Of a stretch of DNA of 64,000 nt, positions 1-8,651 are shown piece after piece. Each line of letters starts with the position of its first letter. Positions within the stretch are counted from its first letter, which is position 1. Both the position numbers and the translations under genes were made by a program. Under the pieces are notes generated by a model, which saw only the letters and a program-made list of their open reading frames with translations, was not told the origin of the DNA and did not search any database. Origin of the DNA: Ignavibacteriales bacterium. GTDB taxonomy: Bacteria > Bacteroidota > Ignavibacteria > Ignavibacteriales > Melioribacteraceae. The DNA lies in the NCBI GenBank assembly GCA_020635275.1, contig JACKAA010000003.1, positions 629,001 through 693,000 of the forward strand, in the 5' to 3' direction.

Positions 1-2
1 GT

Positions 3-980
3 GAAACTATTAATCAAATCAATAAAGAAAATGCACACTACAAAATTTTAAATGAATCCGAAATTCTTCCGATTAAGCTTTTAGGTGAAATTGCTGAAAG
101 AAATTCAGAAATATCCGGATTGTGTTGGTTTGGCAGCAAGCTTATTCTTCTCCCCCAATATCCAAATAATTTTAAAGGAAGCGCCGGAAAAATATTTTAC
201 ATCGAAAAGAATAGGTTAGATAATTATATAAATGGGAATGATACCTCTCCAATTCTCCCGGAATATTTTGAAATTGATTTAAGTGCAATCAAGGATTTTT
301 TTCAACTTGGTTCCGGATTTGAAGCCATTACAATCATTGACAATACTGCTTATTTCACAATTGAAAGTTTAAATAACGGAAAAACGGAAACTTTATTGGT
401 AAAAGGAATAATTGATACATTAAATAACTCTATTGGTTTGGATGAAAATTCTATTGTAAAAGATCCGGCTGATTTATTTATTCATAATATCAGTGATGAA
501 TCAATACTGAATTATCAAAATAATATTTTCCCTATTTATGAAATTTTTGGAAAAAACATTAATAAAAAACCTCAAGTTTCGGTTTTTGATAATAATTTAA
601 AATTCCTTCAAAAAATTGATTTTCCCAATATTGAATATAGAATTACGGATGTTACATCCGTTGATGATTCAGACAAATTTTGGGCAATAAACTATTTTTA
701 TCCCGGAGATAATAAAAAACTTAATCCTGCCAAGGACGAATTATTTGAAAAATATGGAATTGGAAAATCACATCAATATTTAAATCCAGTTGAGAGACTT
801 GTGGAATTTAAAATTTTAGATAAAAAAATAGATTTTAGTGAAAAATCGCCAATTTATCTCAAACTTTTACCTAATGATAGCAGAAATTGGGAAGGAATTG
901 CCAGATTTGAAAATAAAGGATTTTTATTGACAACAGATACTTTTCCAGAGACAATTTTAGCATTTGTAAAGACTAATTGA
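3..980 (+). CDS. Unrecognised protein, 5' end outside the window (partial)
   Basis: The frame is open from base 3, so the gene begins upstream of the window. An internal TTG at 120 would give a 286-residue product, but the in-frame codons before it read sensibly and that TTG has no ribosome binding site, so it is not the start. The visible part looks like a beta-rich, possibly propeller-type protein. It has an early I-S-G-L-C-W segment and, near the end, N-W-E-G-I-A followed by G-F-L-L-T-T-D. The Glu-Gly-then-strand pattern is reminiscent of esterase-like phytase or SdiA-regulated propellers, but this is weak. No catalytic motif is clear and I assign no function. The next gene, rplM, has its own promoter, so this is probably the last gene of its transcript. 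Confidence 0.6.
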   Translation, partial: ETINQINKENAHYKILNESEILPIKLLGEIAERNSEISGLCWFGSKLILLPQYPNNFKGSAGKIFYIEKNRLDNYINGNDTSPILPEYFEIDLSAIKDFFQLGSGFEAITIIDNTAYFTIESLNNGKTETLLVKGIIDTLNNSIGLDENSIVKDPADLFIHNISDESILNYQNNIFPIYEIFGKNINKKPQVSVFDNNLKFLQKIDFPNIEYRITDVTSVDDSDKFWAINYFYPGDNKKLNPAKDELFEKYGIGKSHQYLNPVERLVEFKILDKKIDFSEKSPIYLKLLPNDSRNWEGIARFENKGFLLTTDTFPETILAFVKTN

Positions 981-1025
981 TCCAATATAATGGTATAGTA
1001 GTTTTTAAATAAATTATGCCAATTC

Positions 1026-1054
1026 TTGACATTTCTTAACTATTCAGATATATT
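1026..1054 (+). promoter_or_regulatory. Candidate sigma-70-type promoter for rplM-rpsI
   Basis: TTGACA at 1026-1031 and TATATT at 1049-1054 are separated by exactly 17 bases. They lie about 40 bases upstream of the rplM start in the only gap before the ribosomal protein pair. The match is read from sequence; activity is inferred, and Bacteroidota promoters often deviate from this consensus. Confidence 0.5.
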
Positions 1055-1093
1055 TATAGGCTCTAAAAAAAATCTCTTTTACGGAGGATATAG

Positions 1094-1534
1094 TTGAAAC
1101 AAGAAAAAATAACAAGATTTATTAAAACCGAAGATGCCGATAGAAAATGGCACGTAATTGATGCTGAGAATTTAGTATTAGGAAGACTTGCAGCTAAAGC
1201 AGCAACTGTTATAAGAGGTAAACATAAACCTATCTTCACGCCTAATACAGATACTGGTGATTTTGTAATTGTGATTAATGCTGATAAAGTAAAATTAACC
1301 GGTAAAAGAGAGCAAATGAAAACCTATTTCACACATTCTATGTATCCTGGTGGCCAAAAGATAAAAACTTTTTCTGAATTAATTGATAAAAAGCCGGAAT
1401 ATGTTATTACTCAAGCTGTTAAAGGAATGTTGCCAAAAAATAGGTTAGGCAGAAAGCTTATTAAAAAATTAAAAGTTTATGCTGGTACCAAACATCCTCA
1501 TACTGCTCAACAACCAGAAGCATTAAGTTTATAA
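1094..1534 (+). CDS. rplM: 50S ribosomal protein L13
   Basis: Large-subunit ribosomal protein that binds 23S rRNA early in assembly. The 146-residue length is normal for the family. Recognisable blocks are W-H-V-I-D-A-E near residue 19, L-G-R-L-A-A, the G-D-F-V-I-V-I-N segment, Y-P-G-G near residue 85 and the [13 protein letters not shown] segment near 108. The start is a TTG at 1094 preceded by GGAGG at 1083-1087; no ATG lies nearby in frame. It is followed 15 bases later by rpsI, the universally conserved L13-S9 pairing, and is probably transcribed from the promoter at 1026-1054. Confidence 0.97.
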   Translation: MKQEKITRFIKTEDADRKWHVIDAENLVLGRLAAKAATVIRGKHKPIFTPNTDTGDFVIVINADKVKLTGKREQMKTYFTHSMYPGGQKIKTFSELIDKKPEYVITQAVKGMLPKNRLGRKLIKKLKVYAGTKHPHTAQQPEALSL

Positions 1535-1549
1535 AAAATAGGAAGATAA

Positions 1550-1936
1550 ATGGCAGATAAAATTTTTGTTGGAAGAAGAAAAAATGCAGTTGCTAGAGTT
1601 ATTTTAAGAAATGGTTCTGGTAAAATTACAATTAACAAAAGAGAATTTGAAAATTTCTTCCCTATTGCAGATAATCGTGATGATGTTATTACACCATTTA
1701 AATTTACTGAAACTTTAGGTAAATATGATGTTTTAGCCAATGTTAACGGTGGTGGTGTTCGTGGTCAAGCTGAAGCCATTAGACTTGGAATTGCCAGAGC
1801 TTTAGTTGATATTGATCCTGAATTACGTGCTCTATTAAAACCAGAAGGATTATTAAGAAGAGATCCAAGAATGGTTGAACGTAAAAAACCAGGCAGACCT
1901 AAAGCAAGAAAGAAATTTCAATTTTCAAAAAGATAA
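1550..1936 (+). CDS. rpsI: 30S ribosomal protein S9
   Basis: Small-subunit protein whose C-terminal tail reaches the P-site tRNA. The product is 128 residues with the family start ([10 protein letters not shown]), the internal [19 protein letters not shown] block and the basic C-terminus ending K-F-Q-F-S-K-R, the hallmark of S9. The ATG at 1550 follows an AGGAAG ribosome binding site. It is the second gene of the rplM-rpsI operon, and a hairpin at 1945-1971 follows. Confidence 0.97.
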   Translation: MADKIFVGRRKNAVARVILRNGSGKITINKREFENFFPIADNRDDVITPFKFTETLGKYDVLANVNGGGVRGQAEAIRLGIARALVDIDPELRALLKPEGLLRRDPRMVERKKPGRPKARKKFQFSKR

Positions 1937-1944
1937 TTTCACTT

Positions 1945-1975
1945 GGTGGTTTTTCAATAAGATTAACCACCTTAT
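1945..1975 (+). terminator. Possible terminator after rpsI
   Basis: GGTGGTT (1945-1951) pairs with AACCACC (1965-1971) around a 13-base loop and is followed by a short T-rich run. The stem is only 7 bp, so termination may be partial. Confidence 0.5.
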
Positions 1976-2000
1976 TTATTCAATCATTCATACTTTTGGA

Positions 2001-2043
2001 TTTGCCCCCTGTGTCCTGCAAAAAAAATTGGATCTAAGGCAAA
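2001..2043 (+). promoter_or_regulatory. Candidate structured leader of rpsB
   Basis: TTTGCC (2001-2006) can pair with GGCAAA (2038-2043), and TCC (2013-2015) with GGA (2030-2032), giving an interrupted stem with an A-rich loop just before the rpsB start. It is unusually GC-rich for an intergenic region here. Ribosomal protein S2 represses its own operon in several bacteria, so an autoregulatory leader is plausible, but this exact fold is my inference. Confidence 0.25.
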
Positions 2044-2076
2044 GTTGAAAAAAGTAGAAGAAAAACAGGAGTAATT

Positions 2077-3006
2077 ATGTCTAAAGTTGAATTAACTCAA
2101 CTTATTGAATCTGGTGCACACTTTGGTCACCTTACCCGTCGTTGGAATCCTAAAATGCGTCCATATATTTTTATGGAAAAAAATGGGATTCATATCATTG
2201 ACCTCAAAAAAACACAAATTGCAATTCACGATGCTGCAAATAAATTAAGAGAAATAGTTTCTGACGGTGGAACTGTTTTATTTGTCGGAACAAAGAAACA
2301 AGCTAAAGGAGTTATAGCTCAAGAAGCAAAAAGATGCGGAATGAATTGGGTTAGTGAAAGATGGTTAGGTGGTATGCTAACTAACTTCTCTACTATACGT
2401 AAAAGTATTAGCAGAATGCAGAAAATTGATAAAATGGAATCTGATGGTACTTTTGAAAAAATCACAAAAAAAGAACAATTATTTAGAATAAGAGAAAGAG
2501 ATAAATTAAGAAAAATTCTTGACGGCGTTGAAACAATGAAAAAAATGCCGAATGCTATCTTTGTTGTTGATATTAAAAAAGAATCAATTGCAATAAATGA
2601 AGCGTTAAGATTAAATATTCCGGTTTTTGCTATTGTTGATACAAACTGTAATCCTGATCCGGTTGATTTTTTAATTCCTTCAAACGATGATGCTGCAAGA
2701 GCAATTGAACTTATTACAAAAACGATGGTTGACTCTGTTATAGAAGGATTGCAAAAATATAATGAAGTTAAAGCTGAAAAAGCTGCTGAAAAAGAAAAAG
2801 TAAAGAAACAGGAAGAAACTGAATCTGAAGATAAAAAAACTGGGAAACCTAAAATTAGAAAAGTAAAGTTTAATGATAAAGGTGAACGCAAAGATGTAGT
2901 TGGTAAAAAGAATAAAGAAGCTGCTGATAATAAAGAACCTGAAGCTGAAAACAAAGATGAAGTAAAAGAAGAAAATAAAGAAGTTGAAAAAAAAGAGGAT
3001 AAATAA
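2077..3006 (+). CDS. rpsB: 30S ribosomal protein S2 with long charged C-terminal tail
   Basis: S2 is needed for S1 docking on the small subunit. The conserved core spans residues 1 to about 225: [39 protein letters not shown] and the [12 protein letters not shown] segment. At 309 residues it is about 60-70 longer than the usual S2. The extra part is a low-complexity Lys/Glu-rich tail from about residue 228, probably disordered. The ATG at 2077 has an AGGAG site 10 bases upstream. It is followed 3 bases later by tsf, the standard rpsB-tsf-pyrH-frr order. Confidence 0.96.
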   Translation: MSKVELTQLIESGAHFGHLTRRWNPKMRPYIFMEKNGIHIIDLKKTQIAIHDAANKLREIVSDGGTVLFVGTKKQAKGVIAQEAKRCGMNWVSERWLGGMLTNFSTIRKSISRMQKIDKMESDGTFEKITKKEQLFRIRERDKLRKILDGVETMKKMPNAIFVVDIKKESIAINEALRLNIPVFAIVDTNCNPDPVDFLIPSNDDAARAIELITKTMVDSVIEGLQKYNEVKAEKAAEKEKVKKQEETESEDKKTGKPKIRKVKFNDKGERKDVVGKKNKEAADNKEPEAENKDEVKEENKEVEKKEDK

Positions 3007-3009
3007 ATT

Positions 3010-3876
3010 ATGGCAATTTCTGCACAACTAGTTAAACAGTTAAGAGATAAAACCGGTGCCGGAATGATGGATTGTAAAAAGGCACTTACAGAAGCAAATG
3101 GTGATTTTGAAAAAGCAATTGAAGTTCTAAGAAAGAAAGGTGCATCTGTTGCCGCAAAAAGAGCTGAAAGAACTGCCAGTGAAGGTATTGTTTTAACAAA
3201 CCTTTCTTCAGATGGTTCAAAAGCAATTATGGTTGAGGTAAATTGCGAAACTGATTTTGTTGCTAAAAGTGATGATTTTATAAATTTTGCAAATTTTGTA
3301 CTTGATGTTGTTGTTAAAAATGAACCTAAAGATATTGAAAAATTATTAACATTAACTCAAGATGGAAAAAATGTACAAGATGAATTGACCACTATAATTG
3401 GTAAAATTGGTGAAAAAATTGAGATTTCTAGATTTATAATTGAGCAAGCTGAAAATGGCATAGTTGTAGATTATATTCATCATGGTTCAAAATTAGGTGT
3501 ATTAGTTAGAGTTGATAATGTTACAAATGCAAAAGATGATTTAAGCTCATTTGCACGAGACATGGCAATGCAAGTTGCAGCAATGAAACCTTCGTATGTA
3601 AAAAGAGATGAAGTTTCAGAAGATGTATTAAATAAAGAAAAAGAAATTTATAAAGAAGTTGCCAGAAAAGAAGGTAAACCAGAACAAATTTTGGATAAAA
3701 TTGCTGATGGAAAATTAAATAAATTTTTCCAAGAAAATTGCTTATTAGAGCAGGCTTCTATTAAAGACAATTCAAAATCAGTTGGTGAATTACTTAAAGA
3801 ATTTAATAAAAATAATTCTTCTGAAGCAACTGTTAAGCTGTTTCACCGTTTTCACCTTAGTGACGAAAACAAGTAA
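3010..3876 (+). CDS. tsf: Elongation factor Ts
   Basis: Guanine nucleotide exchange factor that recycles EF-Tu from its GDP to its GTP form. The N-terminal UBA-like domain carries L-R-D-K-T-G-A-G-M-M-D-C-K-K-A-L (residues 11-26), including the T-G-A-G-M-M-D-C signature. The core includes the E-V-N-C-E-T-D-F-V-A-K segment that contacts EF-Tu. The 288-residue length is normal. It sits 3 bases after rpsB, so the two are certainly co-transcribed. A strong hairpin follows at 3882-3920, suggesting transcription is reduced before pyrH. Confidence 0.97.
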   Translation: MAISAQLVKQLRDKTGAGMMDCKKALTEANGDFEKAIEVLRKKGASVAAKRAERTASEGIVLTNLSSDGSKAIMVEVNCETDFVAKSDDFINFANFVLDVVVKNEPKDIEKLLTLTQDGKNVQDELTTIIGKIGEKIEISRFIIEQAENGIVVDYIHHGSKLGVLVRVDNVTNAKDDLSSFARDMAMQVAAMKPSYVKRDEVSEDVLNKEKEIYKEVARKEGKPEQILDKIADGKLNKFFQENCLLEQASIKDNSKSVGELLKEFNKNNSSEATVKLFHRFHLSDENK

Positions 3877-3881
3877 CTTTT

Positions 3882-3920
3882 AAAAAGGTCTTATTTTTTA
3901 ATAAGGCCTTTTTTTTTATA
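3882..3920 (+). terminator. Rho-independent terminator between tsf and pyrH
   Basis: AAAAAGGTCTTATT pairs with AATAAGGCCTTTTT (one G-U pair) around a very short loop, followed by a run of T. It lies 6 bases after tsf and 15 bases before pyrH, so it probably acts as an attenuating internal terminator within the rpsB-frr cluster. Confidence 0.8.
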
Positions 3921-3934
3921 TTAAGGAAATAATT

Positions 3935-4660
3935 ATGGCAGAAAAGTTGAAATACAAAAGAATTTTATTAAAGTTAAGCGGTGAATCCTTAATGGGATCT
4001 CTGGGCTACGGTATTGATCCTGAAATACTTTTATTTTTTGCTAAAGAAGTTAAAAAAGTTCATGAACTGGGTGTACAAGTTGGAATTGTAATCGGCGGTG
4101 GAAATATTTACCGTGGACTAAATGCCGGGAAACAAGGAATTGATAGAGTGACCGGAGATCAAATGGGCATGCTTGCAACTGTGATAAATGCGTTAGCTTT
4201 ACAAAATGCATTTGAAGAAACCGGAATGTATACTAGATTAATGACATCAATTAAAATGGATGAAATGGCAGAACCTTATATCAGAAGAAGAGCCATAAGA
4301 CATTTGGAAAAAGGAAGAGTAGTAATTTTTGGAGCCGGTACAGGGCACCCTTATTTTAGCACCGATACTGCCGCTTCACTTAGAGCTGTTGAAATTGAAG
4401 CCGATGTTATACTTAAAGGAACCAGAGTTGATGGTGTTTATGATTCGGATCCTGAAAAAAATCCTGAAGCATCATTGTTTAAAGAAATTAGTTATTTAGA
4501 TGTGATGAATAAAAACTTGCGAGTTATGGATATGACTGCAATTAGTTTGTGTCAAGAAAATGAACTTCCCATAGTTGTTTTTAATATGAACAAACAAGAT
4601 AATTTATTAAAAATTGCTCTTGGTGAAAATCTTGGAACCGAAGTCAATAATCAGAAGTAA
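3935..4660 (+). CDS. pyrH: UMP kinase (uridylate kinase)
   Basis: Hexameric amino-acid-kinase-fold enzyme that phosphorylates UMP to UDP, feeding all pyrimidine nucleotides. The 241-residue product shows K-L-S-G-E-S-L near the start (phosphate-binding), I-G-G-G-N-I-Y-R-G near residue 54, D-Q-M-G-M-L-A-T, and the [13 protein letters not shown] region that closes over the nucleotide. The ATG at 3935 is preceded by a weak AAGGAAA site. It sits between tsf and frr as in most bacteria. Confidence 0.97.
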   Translation: MAEKLKYKRILLKLSGESLMGSLGYGIDPEILLFFAKEVKKVHELGVQVGIVIGGGNIYRGLNAGKQGIDRVTGDQMGMLATVINALALQNAFEETGMYTRLMTSIKMDEMAEPYIRRRAIRHLEKGRVVIFGAGTGHPYFSTDTAASLRAVEIEADVILKGTRVDGVYDSDPEKNPEASLFKEISYLDVMNKNLRVMDMTAISLCQENELPIVVFNMNKQDNLLKIALGENLGTEVNNQK

Positions 4661-4687
4661 ATAGTAAATAAATATTTGAGGTTTATT

Positions 4688-5245
4688 ATGAATAATGCGA
4701 TTATTAAAGACGCTAAATCCAGAATGGATAAATCAATTGAAGCGTTTAGATTAGAAATTTCTAAAATCAGAACTGGCAAAGCAACTACAGCTTTACTTGA
4801 TGGAGTTAAAGTTGATTATTATGGAAACCTGACACCTTTGAATCAGACTGCAAATATTAGCGTTTTGGATTCACATACTTTATCTATTACACCTTGGGAT
4901 AAATCACTCGTTCAGGCTATTGATAAAGCTATCTTAGCTGCTAATTTAGGTTTAAATCCAGTAAATGACGGCACGAATATTAAAGTTCCTATTCCGCCTT
5001 TAAATGAAGAGAGAAGAAAAGATTTAGTTAAATTAGTTAAGAAATTTGGTGAAGATGCAAAAATTGCTATAAGAAACGTAAGAAGAGATGCAAATGATCA
5101 CCTTAAAAAAGCAGAAAAAGATAAAGAATTAAGTGAAGATTTAAGACACGATGCTGAAGCAGATGTGCAAAAATATACTGATGATCATATCAAAAAAATT
5201 GATGAAATTATTAAGCACAAAGAAGCAGAAATTATGGAAGTTTAA
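4688..5245 (+). CDS. frr: Ribosome recycling factor
   Basis: Splits post-termination ribosomes together with EF-G. I place the start at ATG 4688 with a GAGG site at 4678-4681, giving 185 residues, the usual RRF length. An upstream in-frame TTG at 4676 would add only four residues and overlaps the ribosome binding site. Family features are the I-R-T-G-K-A segment near residue 30, V-D-Y-Y-G-N-L-T-P-L-N-Q, the P-P-L-N-E-E-R-R-K-D-L-V-K block and the Lys/Glu-rich C-terminal helix. The gene ends the translation cluster ahead of a strong terminator. Confidence 0.96.
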   Translation: MNNAIIKDAKSRMDKSIEAFRLEISKIRTGKATTALLDGVKVDYYGNLTPLNQTANISVLDSHTLSITPWDKSLVQAIDKAILAANLGLNPVNDGTNIKVPIPPLNEERRKDLVKLVKKFGEDAKIAIRNVRRDANDHLKKAEKDKELSEDLRHDAEADVQKYTDDHIKKIDEIIKHKEAEIMEV

Positions 5246-5271
5246 TTTTATTTTAAAAATTAGTGAAAAGT

Positions 5272-5302
5272 AAAAAGCCCAATAGAAGTTGGGCTTTTTT
5301 AT
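5272..5302. terminator. Bidirectional terminator between frr and batE
   Basis: AAAAAGCCCAA (5272-5282) pairs with TTGGGCTTTTTT across a 6-base loop, with A-run and T-run flanks, so it can end both the rightward frr transcript and the leftward bat operon, which converge here. Confidence 0.88.
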
Positions 5303-5324
5303 TATCTATCAAATTTATTGTTAT

Positions 5325-6086
5325 TTAAATTATATCAAATGTGTTAGTCGGGATCCAACCAATTTTACCATCGGATAATTTTATTTTTACCCAATTATTA
5401 ACTTCATCTTCAATTTTAAATTTAATTCCTTCATGAATTACAAAAGCATCATTGCTGCTTTTATCAGGAGAAATTTTTGCGGTTGTTACAGAAGAAAGTA
5501 AAATTCCATAATCATTTGAAGATTCTCGTTCCAGACTTGCAAAGAAAAATATGACAGTAAATACTAACGCAGCAATGTTAAGTATTCCAAATATAAATGC
5601 ATATTTTTGAATTTGAACATTTCTGACCAAAAAGTATAATGCAATACACACTAAAAGAAAAATATAAAAAATAAAAATTATAACTTGCCAGCCTGTTGAA
5701 GTAAAAGTAGTAAGCAGAACTTCCCACCATTTAATAAAGAATATTGGAGGTATTTCTTGAATTTTATCTACAGTTCTTGCATTTGCAATTCTTAAATTAT
5801 ATGCAGCATCTTCATTTGATGGCGATAGCTTAAGTGATTTTTCAAAATTTAAGATTGCTTTACCAACATCACCATTTCTAAAGTATGAATTTCCTAAATT
5901 ATAATATAGATCACTGCTAACGTAACCTTGCATTAAAATTGACTCATAATTTTCAATTGCCTGATCATATTGCTTATTCTGATAAAAATCATTACCGGTT
6001 TTCATTATGTTTTCAAGATCTTGGGCATTTAAAAACCCAAATCCTAAAATAAAAACAAGCAAATAAATTGTAATCTTATTAAACAT
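5325..6086 (-). CDS. batE: BatE-like TPR and SH3 domain membrane protein
   Basis: Last gene of the Bat operon. The 253-residue product starts with a signal peptide (M-F-N-K-I-T-I-Y-L-L-V-F, cleaved after L-N-A-Q). Two TPR units follow at about residues 25-100 (N-D-F-Y-Q-N-K-Q-Y-D-Q-A-I and Y-Y-N-L-G-N-S-Y-F-R-N). Two transmembrane segments lie around residues 125-185, and a C-terminal bacterial SH3 domain ends W-V-K-I-K-L-S-D-G-K-I-G-W-I-P. This TPR-TM-SH3 order is what is called BatE in Bacteroidota. It follows BatD by 4 bases. Its molecular role is unproven; the Bat set is linked to aerotolerance in Bacteroides and envelope stress elsewhere. Confidence 0.85.
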   Translation of the reverse strand: MFNKITIYLLVFILGFGFLNAQDLENIMKTGNDFYQNKQYDQAIENYESILMQGYVSSDLYYNLGNSYFRNGDVGKAILNFEKSLKLSPSNEDAAYNLRIANARTVDKIQEIPPIFFIKWWEVLLTTFTSTGWQVIIFIFYIFLLVCIALYFLVRNVQIQKYAFIFGILNIAALVFTVIFFFASLERESSNDYGILLSSVTTAKISPDKSSNDAFVIHEGIKFKIEDEVNNWVKIKLSDGKIGWIPTNTFDII

Positions 6087-6090
6087 TTTT

Positions 6091-7911
6091 CTATTTTTTT
6101 AATTGTACTGAAGATGCAATTTCGTTAATAATATTTTCAACACTTTTATAGATTTCTCCACTACTATCGCTTCCAACTGCGTTTGGTGCAAATCTTGCAA
6201 ATTCACATTTCTCAGATACTTTTTTAATTCTAGAAACTAAGTTTTCATCGACATTTTTTTGTTCTAATTTTTCAATAGCTCTGTCTAAAGTAAAATCAGC
6301 ATTTTGAATTCCTAATTTATCACCTAAAAATCCAAACAATGCTTGAGATAAATAATTATAATATTTTACTAGATCGTTTGTTTCTAAAGATTTTGAGGCT
6401 AACTTTAGTGATTTTTTAGCACTTTTTTCTGCATTTTGAAATCTTAACAATGACAGATTTCCTGCAAGTTTATCTTGTCTTTTTCTAAAAATTATTAGAG
6501 CCAATAATCCGCTAAGCGGAAAAATTAAACCCAAAATAAAAAGTACACTTACGTTTGCAATATTTTCCCTTTTAATAAAATCAAAAGATGAAGTGTTGAT
6601 AAACCTGATATCTTCGTTCAGTAATTTAATATCTTCTTTAGTATAGCCCGAAGTATTTTGAGCAAATCCGCCCTCGCCTTCTTTAACATTTATTGTAAAT
6701 GGCTGAGATGTTAAGGTAACATAATTATTTTTATTTAGATCATAATATGAGAATTGTAATGGTGGTATTTCTTTTACACCCGGAATTCTTGGAACAATTA
6801 TAAACTCAATATCTTTTCTTCCCGAAACTGTATTTCTTCTACTAATATTCTCATTTGTTTTAGGTTCATATTTTTCAAAACCGTTAGGAAATTGAATCTC
6901 CGGAAGTTTTAATAAAGAAATATTTCCGGTACCTGAAATTCTTGTTTTAACCGTAATAGCTTCATTTAGGTCAACATCATTTTTGTCGAGTTGAACATCA
7001 AAATCAAATTTACCAACAGCTCCGGTAAAACTGCTAGGCACATTTCCGGAAGGCAAAGGGTCAACTTTTATTGATACTTTATTTGATTTTGCAAGATGAT
7101 CTATGGTTTCTGTTCTGCCAAAAAATGAATCGTTGAAAAAGTCATCAAAAATATCATTACGTGATCTTCTTGATTTAACAATTACCGGAACCTTAAGTTC
7201 AAATGGTGTTAATTCTAAAGAGCCGCTTTTTGTTGGGAACAAAGCAACTTTTTTTATGGTTGCAGCTCTAAATCTTTCCCCATTGTACATTTCAATATTA
7301 AATTGAATATTTTGCGGCGTTTCTAATTCTTCTGACCAGAAACCGCTAAATGTAGGTAATTTTGAAATCTGTGGAGACGAAATATTAGTATTTGTATAAA
7401 GCTTATAAGTAACGGTAAGCTGCTCACCTTGCATAATTCTTGTTTTATTAGGAATTGCCCTAATAAAAACACTTTTTTCCAATTCTTCTTGGCTTATTCC
7501 AAGTTTTTTATCAACTTGTTTATTTGTTGATGTTCCTTTTATAACACTTAATTTTAAAGGATCGGATGTTAATTTTGTACCGCCGTAACTTACAGAAGCA
7601 CTTTCAATTGTAAAATCACCAATTTCTTGACCAACAATAATAAAAGAATATGTTAAAGAGCCGGATACTTGTCCATTAATTATTTGCATACTTCGTGATT
7701 CATTCGGTCCGCTTAATACTTTTAATCCTTTAAAAGATGGCGGTGTAAATTCGGATAAACGATTAATATCACCATTTTGAAATGTAAAATAAACTTGAAA
7801 CCTTTCATTTTGGCCAACGGATGATTTATCAACGCTTGCTCCAAATTCCTGACCGAATATTACGTTGAACGAAAATATAAAAAGCAAAATTATTTTTATA
7901 AATACTTTCAT
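6091..7911 (-). CDS. batD: BatD family protein (oxygen tolerance)
   Basis: Large exported protein anchored by a C-terminal helix. I choose the ATG at 7911, which gives 606 residues and a clean signal peptide (M-K-V-F-I-K-I-I-L-L-F-I-F-S-F) ending near F-G-Q. A TTG at 7926 would add five residues before it. The body is repeated Ig-like beta domains, with family phrases such as R-I-S-G-T-G-N-I-S-L-L-K-L-P and I-P-G-V-K-E-I-P-P-L-Q-F-S-Y-Y-D. A transmembrane segment sits around residues 455-475, followed by a helical cytoplasmic tail. Its start overlaps the end of BatC, indicating translational coupling. Confidence 0.88.
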   Translation of the reverse strand: MKVFIKIILLFIFSFNVIFGQEFGASVDKSSVGQNERFQVYFTFQNGDINRLSEFTPPSFKGLKVLSGPNESRSMQIINGQVSGSLTYSFIIVGQEIGDFTIESASVSYGGTKLTSDPLKLSVIKGTSTNKQVDKKLGISQEELEKSVFIRAIPNKTRIMQGEQLTVTYKLYTNTNISSPQISKLPTFSGFWSEELETPQNIQFNIEMYNGERFRAATIKKVALFPTKSGSLELTPFELKVPVIVKSRRSRNDIFDDFFNDSFFGRTETIDHLAKSNKVSIKVDPLPSGNVPSSFTGAVGKFDFDVQLDKNDVDLNEAITVKTRISGTGNISLLKLPEIQFPNGFEKYEPKTNENISRRNTVSGRKDIEFIIVPRIPGVKEIPPLQFSYYDLNKNNYVTLTSQPFTINVKEGEGGFAQNTSGYTKEDIKLLNEDIRFINTSSFDFIKRENIANVSVLFILGLIFPLSGLLALIIFRKRQDKLAGNLSLLRFQNAEKSAKKSLKLASKSLETNDLVKYYNYLSQALFGFLGDKLGIQNADFTLDRAIEKLEQKNVDENLVSRIKKVSEKCEFARFAPNAVGSDSSGEIYKSVENIINEIASSVQLKK

Positions 7912-7919
7912 TTTTACAA

Positions 7920-8642
7920 TTACCAATCTTTTTCAACATTGGATTTTTTTGATTTCTTTTCCCGCATTTTCTTCTGTAGTTCAGCTTCATTATTCTTAAG
8001 AGCATCCAAAATTCGTTGTGCCTCATCTTTTGAGATTTCATCTTTAGGTTCATTTGGCTGAGGTTGTTGCTGCTGATCTTGGTTTTGTTCTTGTTCCTTC
8101 TGTTGATCTTCGTTCTGCTCTTGCTGCTGCTGATCTTGATTTTGTTGATCCTGGTTTTGATCTTGATTCTGATCTTGATTTTGCTGCTGCTGATCCTGAT
8201 TGTTCTGCTGATTTTGCATCTGCTTTAATGCATAAGAAAGATTGTACTTCGTTTCCATATCATTTGGATTTAATTTTAATGCCTCACGATATGCTCCAAT
8301 GCTTTCTTGTAGTTTTTGCGATTTGAGAAGAGTATTGCCGATATTATGAAAAATTTTTGATTTTTCTTCGTCAGTTTTAGCTAAAGTTAAACTGTTCTTA
8401 AATTCTTCCATTGCCTCTTCATATCTGCCTTGCTTGTAAATTGCATCACCAAGGTTAAATCTGGATTCAAAATTTTCAACTTCATTCTGAACACCTTTTT
8501 TAAAGTTGACTTCAGCTTCAGGAAATTTATTCTCCTCATATTGGTCAACACCATCATTTACTAAACCTCTAATTGATTGGGCATTGACAGCTGCTGCACT
8601 CAATAAAAGCAGTATTATATATTTTTTAATTTTATAAATCAT
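7920..8642 (-). CDS. batC: BatC-like TPR protein with Gln/Asn/Asp-rich tail
   Basis: A 240-residue exported protein with a signal peptide ending near V-N-A-Q. About three TPR repeats follow, at residues 25-135 (for example F-H-N-I-G-N-T-L-L-K-S-Q-K and Y-N-L-S-Y-A-L). Then comes a striking low-complexity stretch of Gln, Asn, Asp and Glu at about 140-200 and a short Lys-rich end. The TPR plus Q-rich tail between BatB and BatD matches BatC of Bacteroidota. It probably scaffolds the VWA proteins at the membrane. The coding repeat is visible in DNA at about 8055-8222 as runs of CTG/TTG/ATC triplets on the plus strand. Confidence 0.85.
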   Translation of the reverse strand: MIYKIKKYIILLLLSAAAVNAQSIRGLVNDGVDQYEENKFPEAEVNFKKGVQNEVENFESRFNLGDAIYKQGRYEEAMEEFKNSLTLAKTDEEKSKIFHNIGNTLLKSQKLQESIGAYREALKLNPNDMETKYNLSYALKQMQNQQNNQDQQQQNQDQNQDQNQDQQNQDQQQQEQNEDQQKEQEQNQDQQQQPQPNEPKDEISKDEAQRILDALKNNEAELQKKMREKKSKKSNVEKDW

Positions 8643-8651
8643 GTTATAATT

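Noticed and set aside
120..980. TTG at 120 as a real start for the first gene
   Set aside because: The frame is open upstream to base 3 with sensible coding sequence and there is no ribosome binding site at 120.
2319..3027. Leftward open frames (2319-2954 and 2680-3027) opposite rpsB
   Set aside because: They run antisense to the A-rich S2 coding tail; their Phe/Ser-rich composition is what the complement of Lys/Glu codons gives, and no ribosome binding site is seen.
8055..8222. Repetitive DNA that might look like a CRISPR-like or satellite array
   Set aside because: It is a coding low-complexity tract with short triplet repeats and no unique spacers.
8054..8326. Rightward frame opposite batC, rich in Asp, Ala and Leu
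   Set aside because: Complement of the Gln/Asn/Asp repeat of BatC; no independent support.
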